A DNA stretch of 64,000 nucleotides from Streptomyces koelreuteriae (GTDB lineage: Bacteria; Actinomycetota; Actinomycetes; Streptomycetales; Streptomycetaceae): positions 5,208,001-5,272,000 of the forward strand of contig NZ_CP075896.1 in NCBI RefSeq assembly GCF_018604545.1, read 5' to 3'. Under the pieces are notes generated by a model, which saw only the letters and a program-made list of their open reading frames with translations, was not told where the DNA came from and did no database searches. Both the position numbers and the translations under genes were made by a program. Each line of letters opens with the position of its first letter. Position 1 is the stretch's first letter. Positions 57,231-64,000 of the stretch are shown here, one piece after another.

Positions 57231-57267
57231 GAAAGGGGCGCTCTCCGCACTGGAGAGCGCCCCTTTC
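57231..57267. terminator. Bidirectional terminator between cslZ and glxA
   Basis: Perfect 16-bp arms (57231-57246 and 57252-57267), loop GCACT, and A/T at both outer ends suit a two-way terminator between the convergent genes. Confidence 0.9.
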
Positions 57268-57288
57268 GGACGTGACGAGCGTGAAGAG

Positions 57289-59229
57289 CTACGGCACCTT
57301 GACCCACTGAGCCTTGCTCGGCGTCCCCTTGGCGTCCGTCACGAACAGCATGTACCAGCCCGACTGGACCAGGTTCCGGTTCTTCGGGACGGTCACCGTC
57401 AGCTTGTCGCCGGACGCCTTGTAGTCCAGGGCGATCGACCGCTGGTCGACGTCCGTGACGTGCGTGGCGGCGCTCGGCCGGATCAGCCGGACCTTCTTGA
57501 CCGAGGACGCGCTCGACGAGGTGAACGTCCCCGTCCCGCCGCGCTCGATGGTCTGCGGCCCGCCGGACAGCGAGGGCCGCTCCCCGTCGCCGTAGAGGTA
57601 CGGCGGCGTGTAGATCTCGATGCGCTGCTCGAACTTGCCCGGCTTGGTGTTGGCCTTGTCGCCGTACAGCGAGTCCGAGCCGAAGAACATCAGGCGGCCG
57701 TCGGGCAGCAGGATCGACCCGGAGTGGTAGTTGCGGCCCACCAGCGGGTCGGCGACCCGCTTGAGGTCGTTCTTCTCCGTGTCGTAGAGGTGCGCCTGGA
57801 AGATGTTGGAGTCGCCGCGCCCCCGGTAGTCCTCCGAGCCGCCGGAGATCAGCACATTGTCGTCGGGCAGGATCGAGGCGTTCGGGTAGCGGGTGCCCTT
57901 CTCCAGGGACGGGCCGTCCTCGAAGCGCGGGTCCGCCTTCTTGAGGTCGACGATCCGGGTCTTCTCGCTGGACTCCTCGGACTCGCCGACGCCGCCGCCG
58001 CCGACCACCATGTACCGCTCGTCCTGCGCGGGCGGCAGCAGCACCGTGCCGGACGTCTCCATGAGCTTGGGGTCGCTGAGCCCGGGGATCTTCGCGAACT
58101 TGTTGGTCTCCACGTCCCAGACGCCCGGCTTACGGCCCACGTTGTCCGGTCCGTAGCCCGCGTTGGAACCCGAGTAGAAGACCTTGCCGTTCTGCATGAG
58201 GAACAGCGCCGGGTAGGTCGGGAACTGCCGGACCGTGTCCGTGTAGGTCCACTTCTTGGTCTTCGGGTCGAAGACCTCGTTCTTGCCCGGGACGAGCTGC
58301 CCGATGTCGTCGAGGCCGGAGACGCTGAGGATCTTCCCGTCGCTCAGGGTGGTGAGCGTCGGGTACCAGCGGGCCTCCTTCATCGGGTCGACCTTGATGT
58401 ACTTCTCGGCGACGGGATCGAACTCGAAGGCGTCCCGGATGCCCTGGAAGTCCTTCTTGTCGAGGGCGAGCTTCTGCGCGATGCCGTAGGTGTTCTTGGC
58501 GTCGGCGCCGCTCAGGCCGTGGACCTTGTAGTTGTCCTGCGTGCCCGTCTCGTACTTCTGCCCGCGCTTTTGCGCCTCGACGTAGATACGGCCGAGCCCC
58601 GGGTCGTTGCGCAGGAACTTGCCGGTCGCCTTGTCGAACACCTTCTTCGCGCGCGGCACCAGCACCGGGTCCTTCGAGACGAAGGTCTTGCCGTTCGCCT
58701 TGCCCGTGAACTTGGTGCCCGCGGGCAGGGTGATCGGCTCGTCCGGGTTCTCGTTGTGGACGATCATCAGGCCGCCGGCCTTGGTGACGTCACCCTTGAG
58801 CTTCTCGTACCGCTTGGTGCCGCCGGCGATCAGGAGATTGCCGTTGGCGAGCTGGGTGTGGCCGGTGCAGAACAGGTCCGCGGGCGTGGGGACCTTCTTG
58901 ATGGTGCCCTTGACCGGGTCCCAGATCCGGGTGTCGAACCTCTTCGCGTCGAAGTTGTCCTGGTTGTTGCCCGACCCCGCGACGAGCAGCACCTTGCCGG
59001 TGCGCAGCAGCGCCGCGTGGATGGTGTTCTGCCGGTATTTCTCGGGGAAATCGATGATCTCCCACTTGCCGTTGGCGGCCTTGTACTCCGGCTTGTTGAT
59101 TGTGTACTGGTGGTATTTCTCGCTGCCGAAGCGGTAGAGCCACGGCCCGTTCATCCCGGCCAGCGCGAGTACCACCGCCGTGCCGATCGCGAGTCGACGG
59201 GCCCGGCGGCGGCCTGCACGGTCGTTCAT
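57289..59229 (-). CDS. glxA: Radical copper oxidase GlxA
   Basis: 646 aa. An N-terminal signal anchor (12-28), then a kelch-type beta-propeller. Residues fit S. lividans GlxA: Cys121 (L-F-C-T-G-H) and Tyr289 for the thioether-tyrosyl radical cofactor, Trp288 stacked on it, axial/ligand Tyr501-His502 (N-Y-H-S-G) and His590. It oxidises a terminal alcohol, likely of the glycan made by CslA, and is needed for tip glycan deposition. It starts within the cslA stop (ATGA), so the two are translationally coupled. Confidence 0.95.
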   Translation of the reverse strand: MNDRAGRRRARRLAIGTAVVLALAGMNGPWLYRFGSEKYHQYTINKPEYKAANGKWEIIDFPEKYRQNTIHAALLRTGKVLLVAGSGNNQDNFDAKRFDTRIWDPVKGTIKKVPTPADLFCTGHTQLANGNLLIAGGTKRYEKLKGDVTKAGGLMIVHNENPDEPITLPAGTKFTGKANGKTFVSKDPVLVPRAKKVFDKATGKFLRNDPGLGRIYVEAQKRGQKYETGTQDNYKVHGLSGADAKNTYGIAQKLALDKKDFQGIRDAFEFDPVAEKYIKVDPMKEARWYPTLTTLSDGKILSVSGLDDIGQLVPGKNEVFDPKTKKWTYTDTVRQFPTYPALFLMQNGKVFYSGSNAGYGPDNVGRKPGVWDVETNKFAKIPGLSDPKLMETSGTVLLPPAQDERYMVVGGGGVGESEESSEKTRIVDLKKADPRFEDGPSLEKGTRYPNASILPDDNVLISGGSEDYRGRGDSNIFQAHLYDTEKNDLKRVADPLVGRNYHSGSILLPDGRLMFFGSDSLYGDKANTKPGKFEQRIEIYTPPYLYGDGERPSLSGGPQTIERGGTGTFTSSSASSVKKVRLIRPSAATHVTDVDQRSIALDYKASGDKLTVTVPKNRNLVQSGWYMLFVTDAKGTPSKAQWVKVP

Positions 59230-61226
59230 TCCTTACGTCCCCCAAGTCCACCAAGGGCGATCTGCATGGTCTGGTCGGATCCCCCGACCTCCCTGTGGCC
59301 GCCGGGACCGGCGGCCCAACTGGGCTTGTGGTGCGGGGCGTGGGCGGCGGGCTGCTGCGGAATCGGCAGCGGCTGCGTCCGGTGCGGCCCCGCGGAGTCC
59401 TGCGGCTCTTCCGCGGCGGGTGGGGCGGGCTTCTTGGCGTCCTGCTTCAGCTGCCAGCGCCAGGCGAAGACCGGCGAGGCGGTGATCAGCAGCGCGAACG
59501 TCGCCCAGATGATCATCGCGGGGTGGGCGTGGCCGAAGGTGAAGCCGGCGGCGATCGACCCACCGAAGATCGCGACGAAGTACCAGTGGTAGCGGAACGT
59601 CCCGAACCAGCGGTCGGGGCTCGCGGAGTCGCCCTTGGGCGTGACCACGAACTTGCTCTTGCGCCGCAGCATGGAGTCGATGAGCGCCTTCGCGTACAGC
59701 GGCGCCGACAGCGCGGACATCACCATGCCGGCCACACCGCCGGAGCCCTCCGGCTCGTGCGGCGAGACGTTGTGCCGGCGGTTCCAGACGTACAGGCCGA
59801 TCTGCAGGGCGGAGGCGTTGCCGTAGAGCATCAGCCAGATCGTGGGGTCGATGTTCACACCCGAGGCGCCCAGGCCCAGGAACAGGCAGCAGCTCAGCGC
59901 CGCCAGGATCCAGTTCATGGCCGACATCGGGTAGAAGATGATCATCATCGTGTAGTTGAAGAGCTTGCTCGGCGGCAGCGAGTACCAGCCCTTCCAGTAC
60001 TGCCCGATGATCGTCTCGTACGTCCCTCGCGACCAGCGCATCTGCTGGGTGAAGAAGTCCGTCCAGGCGCTCGGGCCCTCACCGACGGCGAGCACGTCCG
60101 GCGTGTACACCGAGCGCCACTTGCGGCCCGTCGCCGGGTTCTTGTGGCGGTGCATCTCGAAGCCGGTCGCCATGTCCTCGGTGATCGAGTCGTACAGACC
60201 GCCGATCTGCTTGAGCGCCTTGATGCGCACGGCGTTGGACGTGCCGACGAACATGGGGGAGCCGTAGCGGTTGCCCGCGCGCTGGATCAGCGCGTGGAAG
60301 AGGAACTGCTGCGACTCGGCGGCCTTGGTGATGGGGTTGTCGTAGTTGCCGTAGACCTGCGGGCCGATGACGAAGCCGACGTCCGGGTCGCGGAAGAAGC
60401 CGAGCATCCGCTCCAGGTAGTTGGGCAGCGGCACGTGGTCGGTGTCGACCGAGGCGAAGAAGTCGTAGTCGTCGCCGTGCGCCTCGAGCCAGGCGTTGTA
60501 GTTGCCGTGCTTGGTCTTGGCGCGGTGCGCGCCCTTGGGCTGGTTCCACTTCGCGACGCCCTTGCGGGAGAAGTGGTGTACGCCCAGGCGCTGGCAGACG
60601 GCCTTCACATCGGGGTCGTCGCCCTCGTCGAGCAGCCAGACGTGCATCAGGCCCCGGTGGCGGATCTTCACGGCGGCCTCGAGGGTCTTCGTCACCATGT
60701 CCAGCGGTTCCTTGCCGGGCACGAAGGAGGTGAGGAAGGCCACGCGGGTGCCGCTCTCGGGCACCACGGGGATCGGGTCGCGGGCGACCAGCGTGGCGTG
60801 CGCGTTCGACAGCACGTTCATGCAGCGGAAGAACTCGATCAGGCCGATCGAGACGAGCATGACCATGTCGAGCGCGGGCAGCCAGTCGAAGGCCGGGTAG
60901 TCGCGCTCGGTCCAGTGCTCGGGCTGCAGCAGCCAGAACAGCAGGACCAGGGACAGTACCGGGGCGGCGGCCAGCATCAGGGCGACCCTGATGCGGTGCG
61001 GCTCCTGCGAGATGAGCGAGCGGTACTGCACCTTGTACGGCTTGTTCGGATCAGGCTGGGTGAGGGGACCCGCGAGCCGGCTGTAGTGCTCGTAGTCGTA
61101 TCTCGGCAGATTCTTCTTGATCCGCCGGAATGTCCCCGTCGTGCTCATCCGGTGCCCCGGCACCCTGAGCTGAGTGGTCTGGGACGGGTCGTGGTCCTGC
61201 CGGGCACCCGTGGGCCTCGACGTCAT
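59226..61226 (-). CDS. cslA: Cellulose synthase-like glycosyltransferase CslA
   Basis: 666 aa. Two N-terminal membrane helices (about 80-100 and 120-136), a GT2 domain with D-T-D (261-263), T-E-D (349-351) and Q-Q-M-R-W (394-398), and several C-terminal helices; the end is Pro-rich and cytosolic. It polymerises a beta-linked glycan at hyphal tips. An in-frame ATG at 61148 could be used. First gene of the cslA-glxA operon. Confidence 0.94.
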   Translation of the reverse strand: MTSRPTGARQDHDPSQTTQLRVPGHRMSTTGTFRRIKKNLPRYDYEHYSRLAGPLTQPDPNKPYKVQYRSLISQEPHRIRVALMLAAAPVLSLVLLFWLLQPEHWTERDYPAFDWLPALDMVMLVSIGLIEFFRCMNVLSNAHATLVARDPIPVVPESGTRVAFLTSFVPGKEPLDMVTKTLEAAVKIRHRGLMHVWLLDEGDDPDVKAVCQRLGVHHFSRKGVAKWNQPKGAHRAKTKHGNYNAWLEAHGDDYDFFASVDTDHVPLPNYLERMLGFFRDPDVGFVIGPQVYGNYDNPITKAAESQQFLFHALIQRAGNRYGSPMFVGTSNAVRIKALKQIGGLYDSITEDMATGFEMHRHKNPATGRKWRSVYTPDVLAVGEGPSAWTDFFTQQMRWSRGTYETIIGQYWKGWYSLPPSKLFNYTMMIIFYPMSAMNWILAALSCCLFLGLGASGVNIDPTIWLMLYGNASALQIGLYVWNRRHNVSPHEPEGSGGVAGMVMSALSAPLYAKALIDSMLRRKSKFVVTPKGDSASPDRWFGTFRYHWYFVAIFGGSIAAGFTFGHAHPAMIIWATFALLITASPVFAWRWQLKQDAKKPAPPAAEEPQDSAGPHRTQPLPIPQQPAAHAPHHKPSWAAGPGGHREVGGSDQTMQIALGGLGGRKE

Positions 61227-61550
61227 GAGTCATCCCCCCACACGCGGACTCCGCGTGTTTCGTCGCTTTCCTTCCGTCAATGAAGGTCCCCCTCGACCTT
61301 CACAGACGTACCAGTGGTGGATCGCTGTCACCACGTCATCCACACCCTATAGACACGGCAACGCGACCTTCCGGTTGCATGATGCCCCCCTCGGCATCGC
61401 TCCATGAACGGGGCCCCTACTCCCGCTCTGTCGGCAACCGGTTCTTCTGCCCCCCAACTGCCGCGAATCCGCAGCATCTTGAAAAACCAGATAACCAGGG
61501 TTCTACGGCGTTCATCATGATCGCAAGATGCGAAACGCGGTGTTTACCGG
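61227..61550. other. Regulatory region upstream of cslA
   Basis: 324 bp without a gene, relatively AT-rich toward 61440-61540. It must contain the cslA promoter and the end of the FadR-type gene transcript. No confident promoter or hairpin was found. Confidence 0.5.
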
Positions 61551-62264
61551 TCATACGCGTTCATTGTGACGCGTGTGGGGACTCTGTGGAGCCGTTGTGG
61601 ACAGACGGGCGCGGATATTGCCGAAGTGCTCTCTTATGGCCTCCTCCGCCCTCATCGAGTCACCGGACCGGACCGCGTCGAGGATCTCCCGGTGCTGCCG
61701 GCAGGTGACCTTCGGATCCTGCGGCTCGCCCCCGAGGTCCGTACGGACACGGTGGAAGGCGTCCCAGAACGCCTCCAGGACCTCGCACAGCAGCGCGTTG
61801 TCCAGCCCTCGGTAGAGGGTGGCGTGGAAGGCCCGGTCGGTCTCGGCGAGGCCGGCTCCGCGCGCGGCCTCCTCTTCCATACGGTCGACGAGCGCGTCCA
61901 GTTCAATGAGGTCCGCATCCGGTATCCGCCCCGAGAGCCGGGAGGCGAGCCCCGTCTCCACCGCCTCGCGCAGTTCGAGCAGCTGGAGCAGGGAGTCCTC
62001 GCCCCGGTAGTGCCCGGCGACCGTGCGGAAGGCGAGGCCCTCGATCATCGGCGCGAGCGACATCGGGCCGACGTACGTCCCGAACCCGTGCCGGATCTCG
62101 ACGATCCCCATCGCCTGGAGCGCCTTCAGCGCCTCACGCACCGAGTTCCGGCTCGCGCCGAGGTGCTCCATCAGCTCCGGCTCGGTCGGCAGCGGGGCCC
62201 CGGAGGCCAGCCGGCGGTCGAGGATGAGCTTTTTGATCCGCTCTTGTAGGTCACGCGCTGCCAT
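61551..62264 (-). CDS. FadR-type GntR-family regulator
   Basis: 237 aa. N-terminal winged helix: L-P-T-E-P-E-L-M-E-H-L-G-A-S-R-N-S-V-R-E (about 25-44), then an all-helical FCD domain with the metal-ligand-like D-R-A-F-H (about 150) and a late H-R-E-I-L-D-A-V. Typical dicarboxylate or sugar-acid sensing FadR subfamily. It may control cslA or distant genes; no operator was identified. Confidence 0.9.
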   Translation of the reverse strand: MAARDLQERIKKLILDRRLASGAPLPTEPELMEHLGASRNSVREALKALQAMGIVEIRHGFGTYVGPMSLAPMIEGLAFRTVAGHYRGEDSLLQLLELREAVETGLASRLSGRIPDADLIELDALVDRMEEEAARGAGLAETDRAFHATLYRGLDNALLCEVLEAFWDAFHRVRTDLGGEPQDPKVTCRQHREILDAVRSGDSMRAEEAIREHFGNIRARLSTTAPQSPHTRHNERV

Positions 62265-62342
62265 GGCGAGAGGGTATCCGGCCAATCGAGCGGTGCACCG
62301 GGTTCCGGCCAGGTGGGCGATGAGGACCCGGGGGAGACACAA

Positions 62343-62372
62343 GAAAGCCCCCCGCTTCCGCGAGGGGCTTTC
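62343..62372 (-). terminator. Hairpin downstream of tRNA-Lys
   Basis: GAAAGCCCC pairs with GGGGCTTTC around a CGC/GCG inner stem. Could end the tRNA transcript or that of the region beyond. Confidence 0.5.
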
Positions 62373-62490
62373 CGGTCGGTGCGACTGCGCCCGGCTGGGC
62401 TTCCCTTTTCCGGCCCGCTGCGATGCCGAGGGAAGGGGGTGTGGGTGGCGGAGCCCCCACGGCGCGCGGCGAAGCCGCGCAGAAAAAGAC

Positions 62491-62535
62491 GGTGGCGGCT
62501 TGGGTTCGCGCTTTCTGCGAACCCAAGCCGCCACC
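62491..62535 (-). terminator. Large 19-bp hairpin next to tRNA-Lys
   Basis: Perfect arms of 19 bp (62491-62509 and 62517-62535) with a 7-nt loop lie only 7 bp after the tRNA 3' end. Probably the tRNA terminator. Confidence 0.75.
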
Positions 62536-62542
62536 GGCATCG

Positions 62543-62616
62543 TGCGCCGCCAGGGACTCGAACCCCGGACCCGCTGATTAAGAGTCAGCTGCTCTAACCA
62601 ACTGAGCTAGCGGCGC
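62543..62616 (-). tRNA. tRNA-Lys, anticodon CTT
   Basis: Minus strand: acceptor GCGCCGC pairs with GCGGCGC, discriminator A at 62543, D-arm with AGCTCAGTTGGTTAGAGC, anticodon loop CTCTTAA (CTT), T-arm GGTTCGAGTCC. 74 nt, no CCA encoded. Confidence 0.95.
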
Positions 62617-62818
62617 GCGCTGACGGCGTAACTCTACAGGACGTCCGGAGGTGCTCCGGACCACCGGGGCGGGCCCCGGGCGGCCCCCGCGAGGGCGGTC
62701 GGTTACATCATTCGGACCGTCAGCATGCGCGTGCGGAAGACAGTTGAGAAACTGACGGCGCGCGTCCGGGGCCGCACCGGGCACCGTCATTTTCCGCCGG
62801 AACTGTGAGGGGAATCGC

Positions 62819-64000
62819 ATGAAGTCGCCGGTATTCGAGGAATTCGACCCCGGGGGCGACTGCGACTGCCCCGGCTGCGTCCACTGGCGCCGTGTCCTGC
62901 CGCGTTCCCCGGCCGGCCGTACCACCACCCATCCGGCCGCGCACCGGGCTCTCGCCCTGGCCGCCGTGGCCGCCGCCACCCTCGGAGCGGGCCACGCCGT
63001 ACCGGCCGCCGCCGCCCCGCAGGCACCCCACCGATCGGGTGTCTTCGCAGATGACGAGCCCGAGACCCCCCAGGGCGACACGGCACCGCTGCACGGCTCG
63101 GACGGCCGGCAGGGCAAGCCCTCCGACGCCGCCCCGGCCGCCGCCATCAGCCGTACGGAGATCATGGAGCGGGCCAGGACCTGGGTCGCCGCCAAAGTGC
63201 CGTACAACATGAACGCGTACTGGTCCGACGGTTACCGGCAGGACTGCTCGGGCTATGTCTCCATGGCCTGGAAGCTGCCCGGAAACGAATGGACGGGCAG
63301 CCTCGCCCAATTCGGTGAACGGATTTCCAAGGAGGAACTCCAGCCGGGCGACATTCTGCTGTTCCACAATCCGGCCAACCCGGAGAGCGGCTCGCACGTC
63401 GTCATTTTCGGCGGCTGGACGAACACCAAGCACACCTCCTACACGGCCTACGAGCAGGCCCGCCCGCACACCCGCCGGCAGACCACCCCGTACGCCTACA
63501 CGAGCGACTCCGACCGGTACGTCCCCTACCGCTACAAGGGCGTCACCGCGCAGGAGGAGCCCGCCCCGGCCGAGGACCGGCAGGAGGAGCCGGGCCCGGC
63601 GAAGGACCGGGGGCTGCCGGGCGCACCGGCCGCCACGCCCTACCCGGGAGCGACGTATTTCGGCCCCGGCGCGAACAACAAGTACGTCACCCAGCTCGGC
63701 CGCATGCTCGTCGCGCGCGGGGCCGGAGCCTCGTTCCCCGCGGAGCCAGGACCGCGTTGGACGGACGACCACCGGCGGGCGACCCGGGTCTTCCAGCGGG
63801 CGCAGGGCTTCAAGGGCGCGGACGCCGACGGGCTGCCCGGCCCGCGCACCTGGGAGCTGCTGGTCACGGGCAAGGGCAAGGACGTCACTGCTGCGGAGGC
63901 CGGGCCGCCGCCCTCCTCCCACGGTGTCCCCGGCTACCCGGGGCGGGCGATGTTCCGGCCCGGGGCGAGCAACCCGTACGTCACCCAACTGGGCAGGCAG
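62819..64000 (+). CDS. Secreted NlpC/P60-like peptidoglycan hydrolase (partial, runs off the window)
   Basis: 394 codons visible, open at the right edge. The ATG has GAGGGGA upstream. The N-terminus is Cys-rich (C15, C17, C20 in D-C-D-C-P-G-C), followed by a hydrophobic signal-like segment (44-65). The catalytic domain shows D-C-S-G-Y (Cys143) and G-S-H-V-V-I-F (His), matching NlpC/P60 peptidases. After a Pro/Glu linker come G-A-N-N-K-Y-V-T-Q-L-G and then G-A-S-N-P-Y-V-T-Q-L-G, peptidoglycan-binding-like repeats, the second cut by the window end. Confidence 0.85.
   Translation, partial: MKSPVFEEFDPGGDCDCPGCVHWRRVLPRSPAGRTTTHPAAHRALALAAVAAATLGAGHAVPAAAAPQAPHRSGVFADDEPETPQGDTAPLHGSDGRQGKPSDAAPAAAISRTEIMERARTWVAAKVPYNMNAYWSDGYRQDCSGYVSMAWKLPGNEWTGSLAQFGERISKEELQPGDILLFHNPANPESGSHVVIFGGWTNTKHTSYTAYEQARPHTRRQTTPYAYTSDSDRYVPYRYKGVTAQEEPAPAEDRQEEPGPAKDRGLPGAPAATPYPGATYFGPGANNKYVTQLGRMLVARGAGASFPAEPGPRWTDDHRRATRVFQRAQGFKGADADGLPGPRTWELLVTGKGKDVTAAEAGPPPSSHGVPGYPGRAMFRPGASNPYVTQLGRQ

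Overview
The window reads as chromosomal DNA of a Streptomyces (or a very close relative). It is strongly GC-rich, has many GTG and a few TTG starts with purine-rich ribosome sites, tRNA genes without an encoded CCA, very rare TTA codons, and a set of genes typical of the genus: WhiJ-like XRE/DUF397/ATPase regulators, class F sortase, LAxTG surface proteins, Tat-exported enzymes and the cslA-glxA-GH6 locus of tip-associated glycan synthesis. Most of it is ordinary core-like chromosome. Two stretches look accessory: about 20.5-26.7 kb (toxin cassette) and about 36.0-41.3 kb (putative defence operon).

Layout. 0-1.2 kb: end of a secreted protein, rdgB and tRNA-Leu. 1.6-4.8 kb: a small secreted Cys-containing protein, a strong terminator, then two membrane proteins and an ABC ATPase in one overlapping operon. 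4.9-10.2 kb: bcp peroxiredoxin, a DUF3618-like protein, a GroES-like protein, a guanidine-III-type riboswitch with its sugE/gdx exporter, and a class A penicillin-binding protein with a long repetitive cytoplasmic tail. 10.4-18.7 kb: a secreted protein, a three-gene ABC-2 exporter, a DUF1707 protein, an SGNH hydrolase, a DUF445 protein and an MFS transporter. 18.9-20.3 kb: a Tat-exported alginate-lyase-like protein with an LAxTG-type tail.

20.5-26.7 kb: a 1654-aa secreted polymorphic toxin (N-terminal domain, ricin-type lectin, long Ala-rich coiled coil, Hint autoprocessing domain, RNase A-like CdiA-CT-type toxin). A candidate immunity gene overlaps its end. The pair is bracketed by two identical 67-bp direct repeats, each carrying a bidirectional terminator. 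The toxin gene has a TTA codon near its start, suggesting bldA control.

26.8-36.0 kb: a small membrane protein, an isoprenoid-type trio (92-aa protein, polyprenyl synthetase, MpaB-like oxygenase), small metabolic and regulatory genes, a WhiJ-like regulator module and a HAD hydrolase. 36.0-41.3 kb: a lower-GC three-gene operon on the minus strand: a PLD-nuclease/SF2 helicase/DUF3427 protein, a protein with an SRA/EVE-like head and a degenerate PD-(D/E)XK-like tail (TTA at codon 3), and an unrecognised 325-aa protein. This is the best candidate here for an undescribed anti-phage or restriction-like system.

41.7-64 kb: an XRE regulator, a SEC-C protein, GH30 glycosidase, YidC-like insertase, FAH-family hydrolase, LLM oxidoreductase, a UPF0303-like protein and a Gfo/Idh oxidoreductase with a divergent ROK regulator sharing a 23-bp operator. 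Then come a TetR regulator, an LARTG surface protein, a 180-bp MITE-like element, a HAD-IIA phosphatase, a sortase locus, a GH6 lipoprotein convergent with glxA-cslA, a FadR-type regulator, tRNA-Lys and a partial NlpC/P60-like secreted protein. Coordinates and start codons were read from sequence only. Family names rest on visible motifs, not on database searches.
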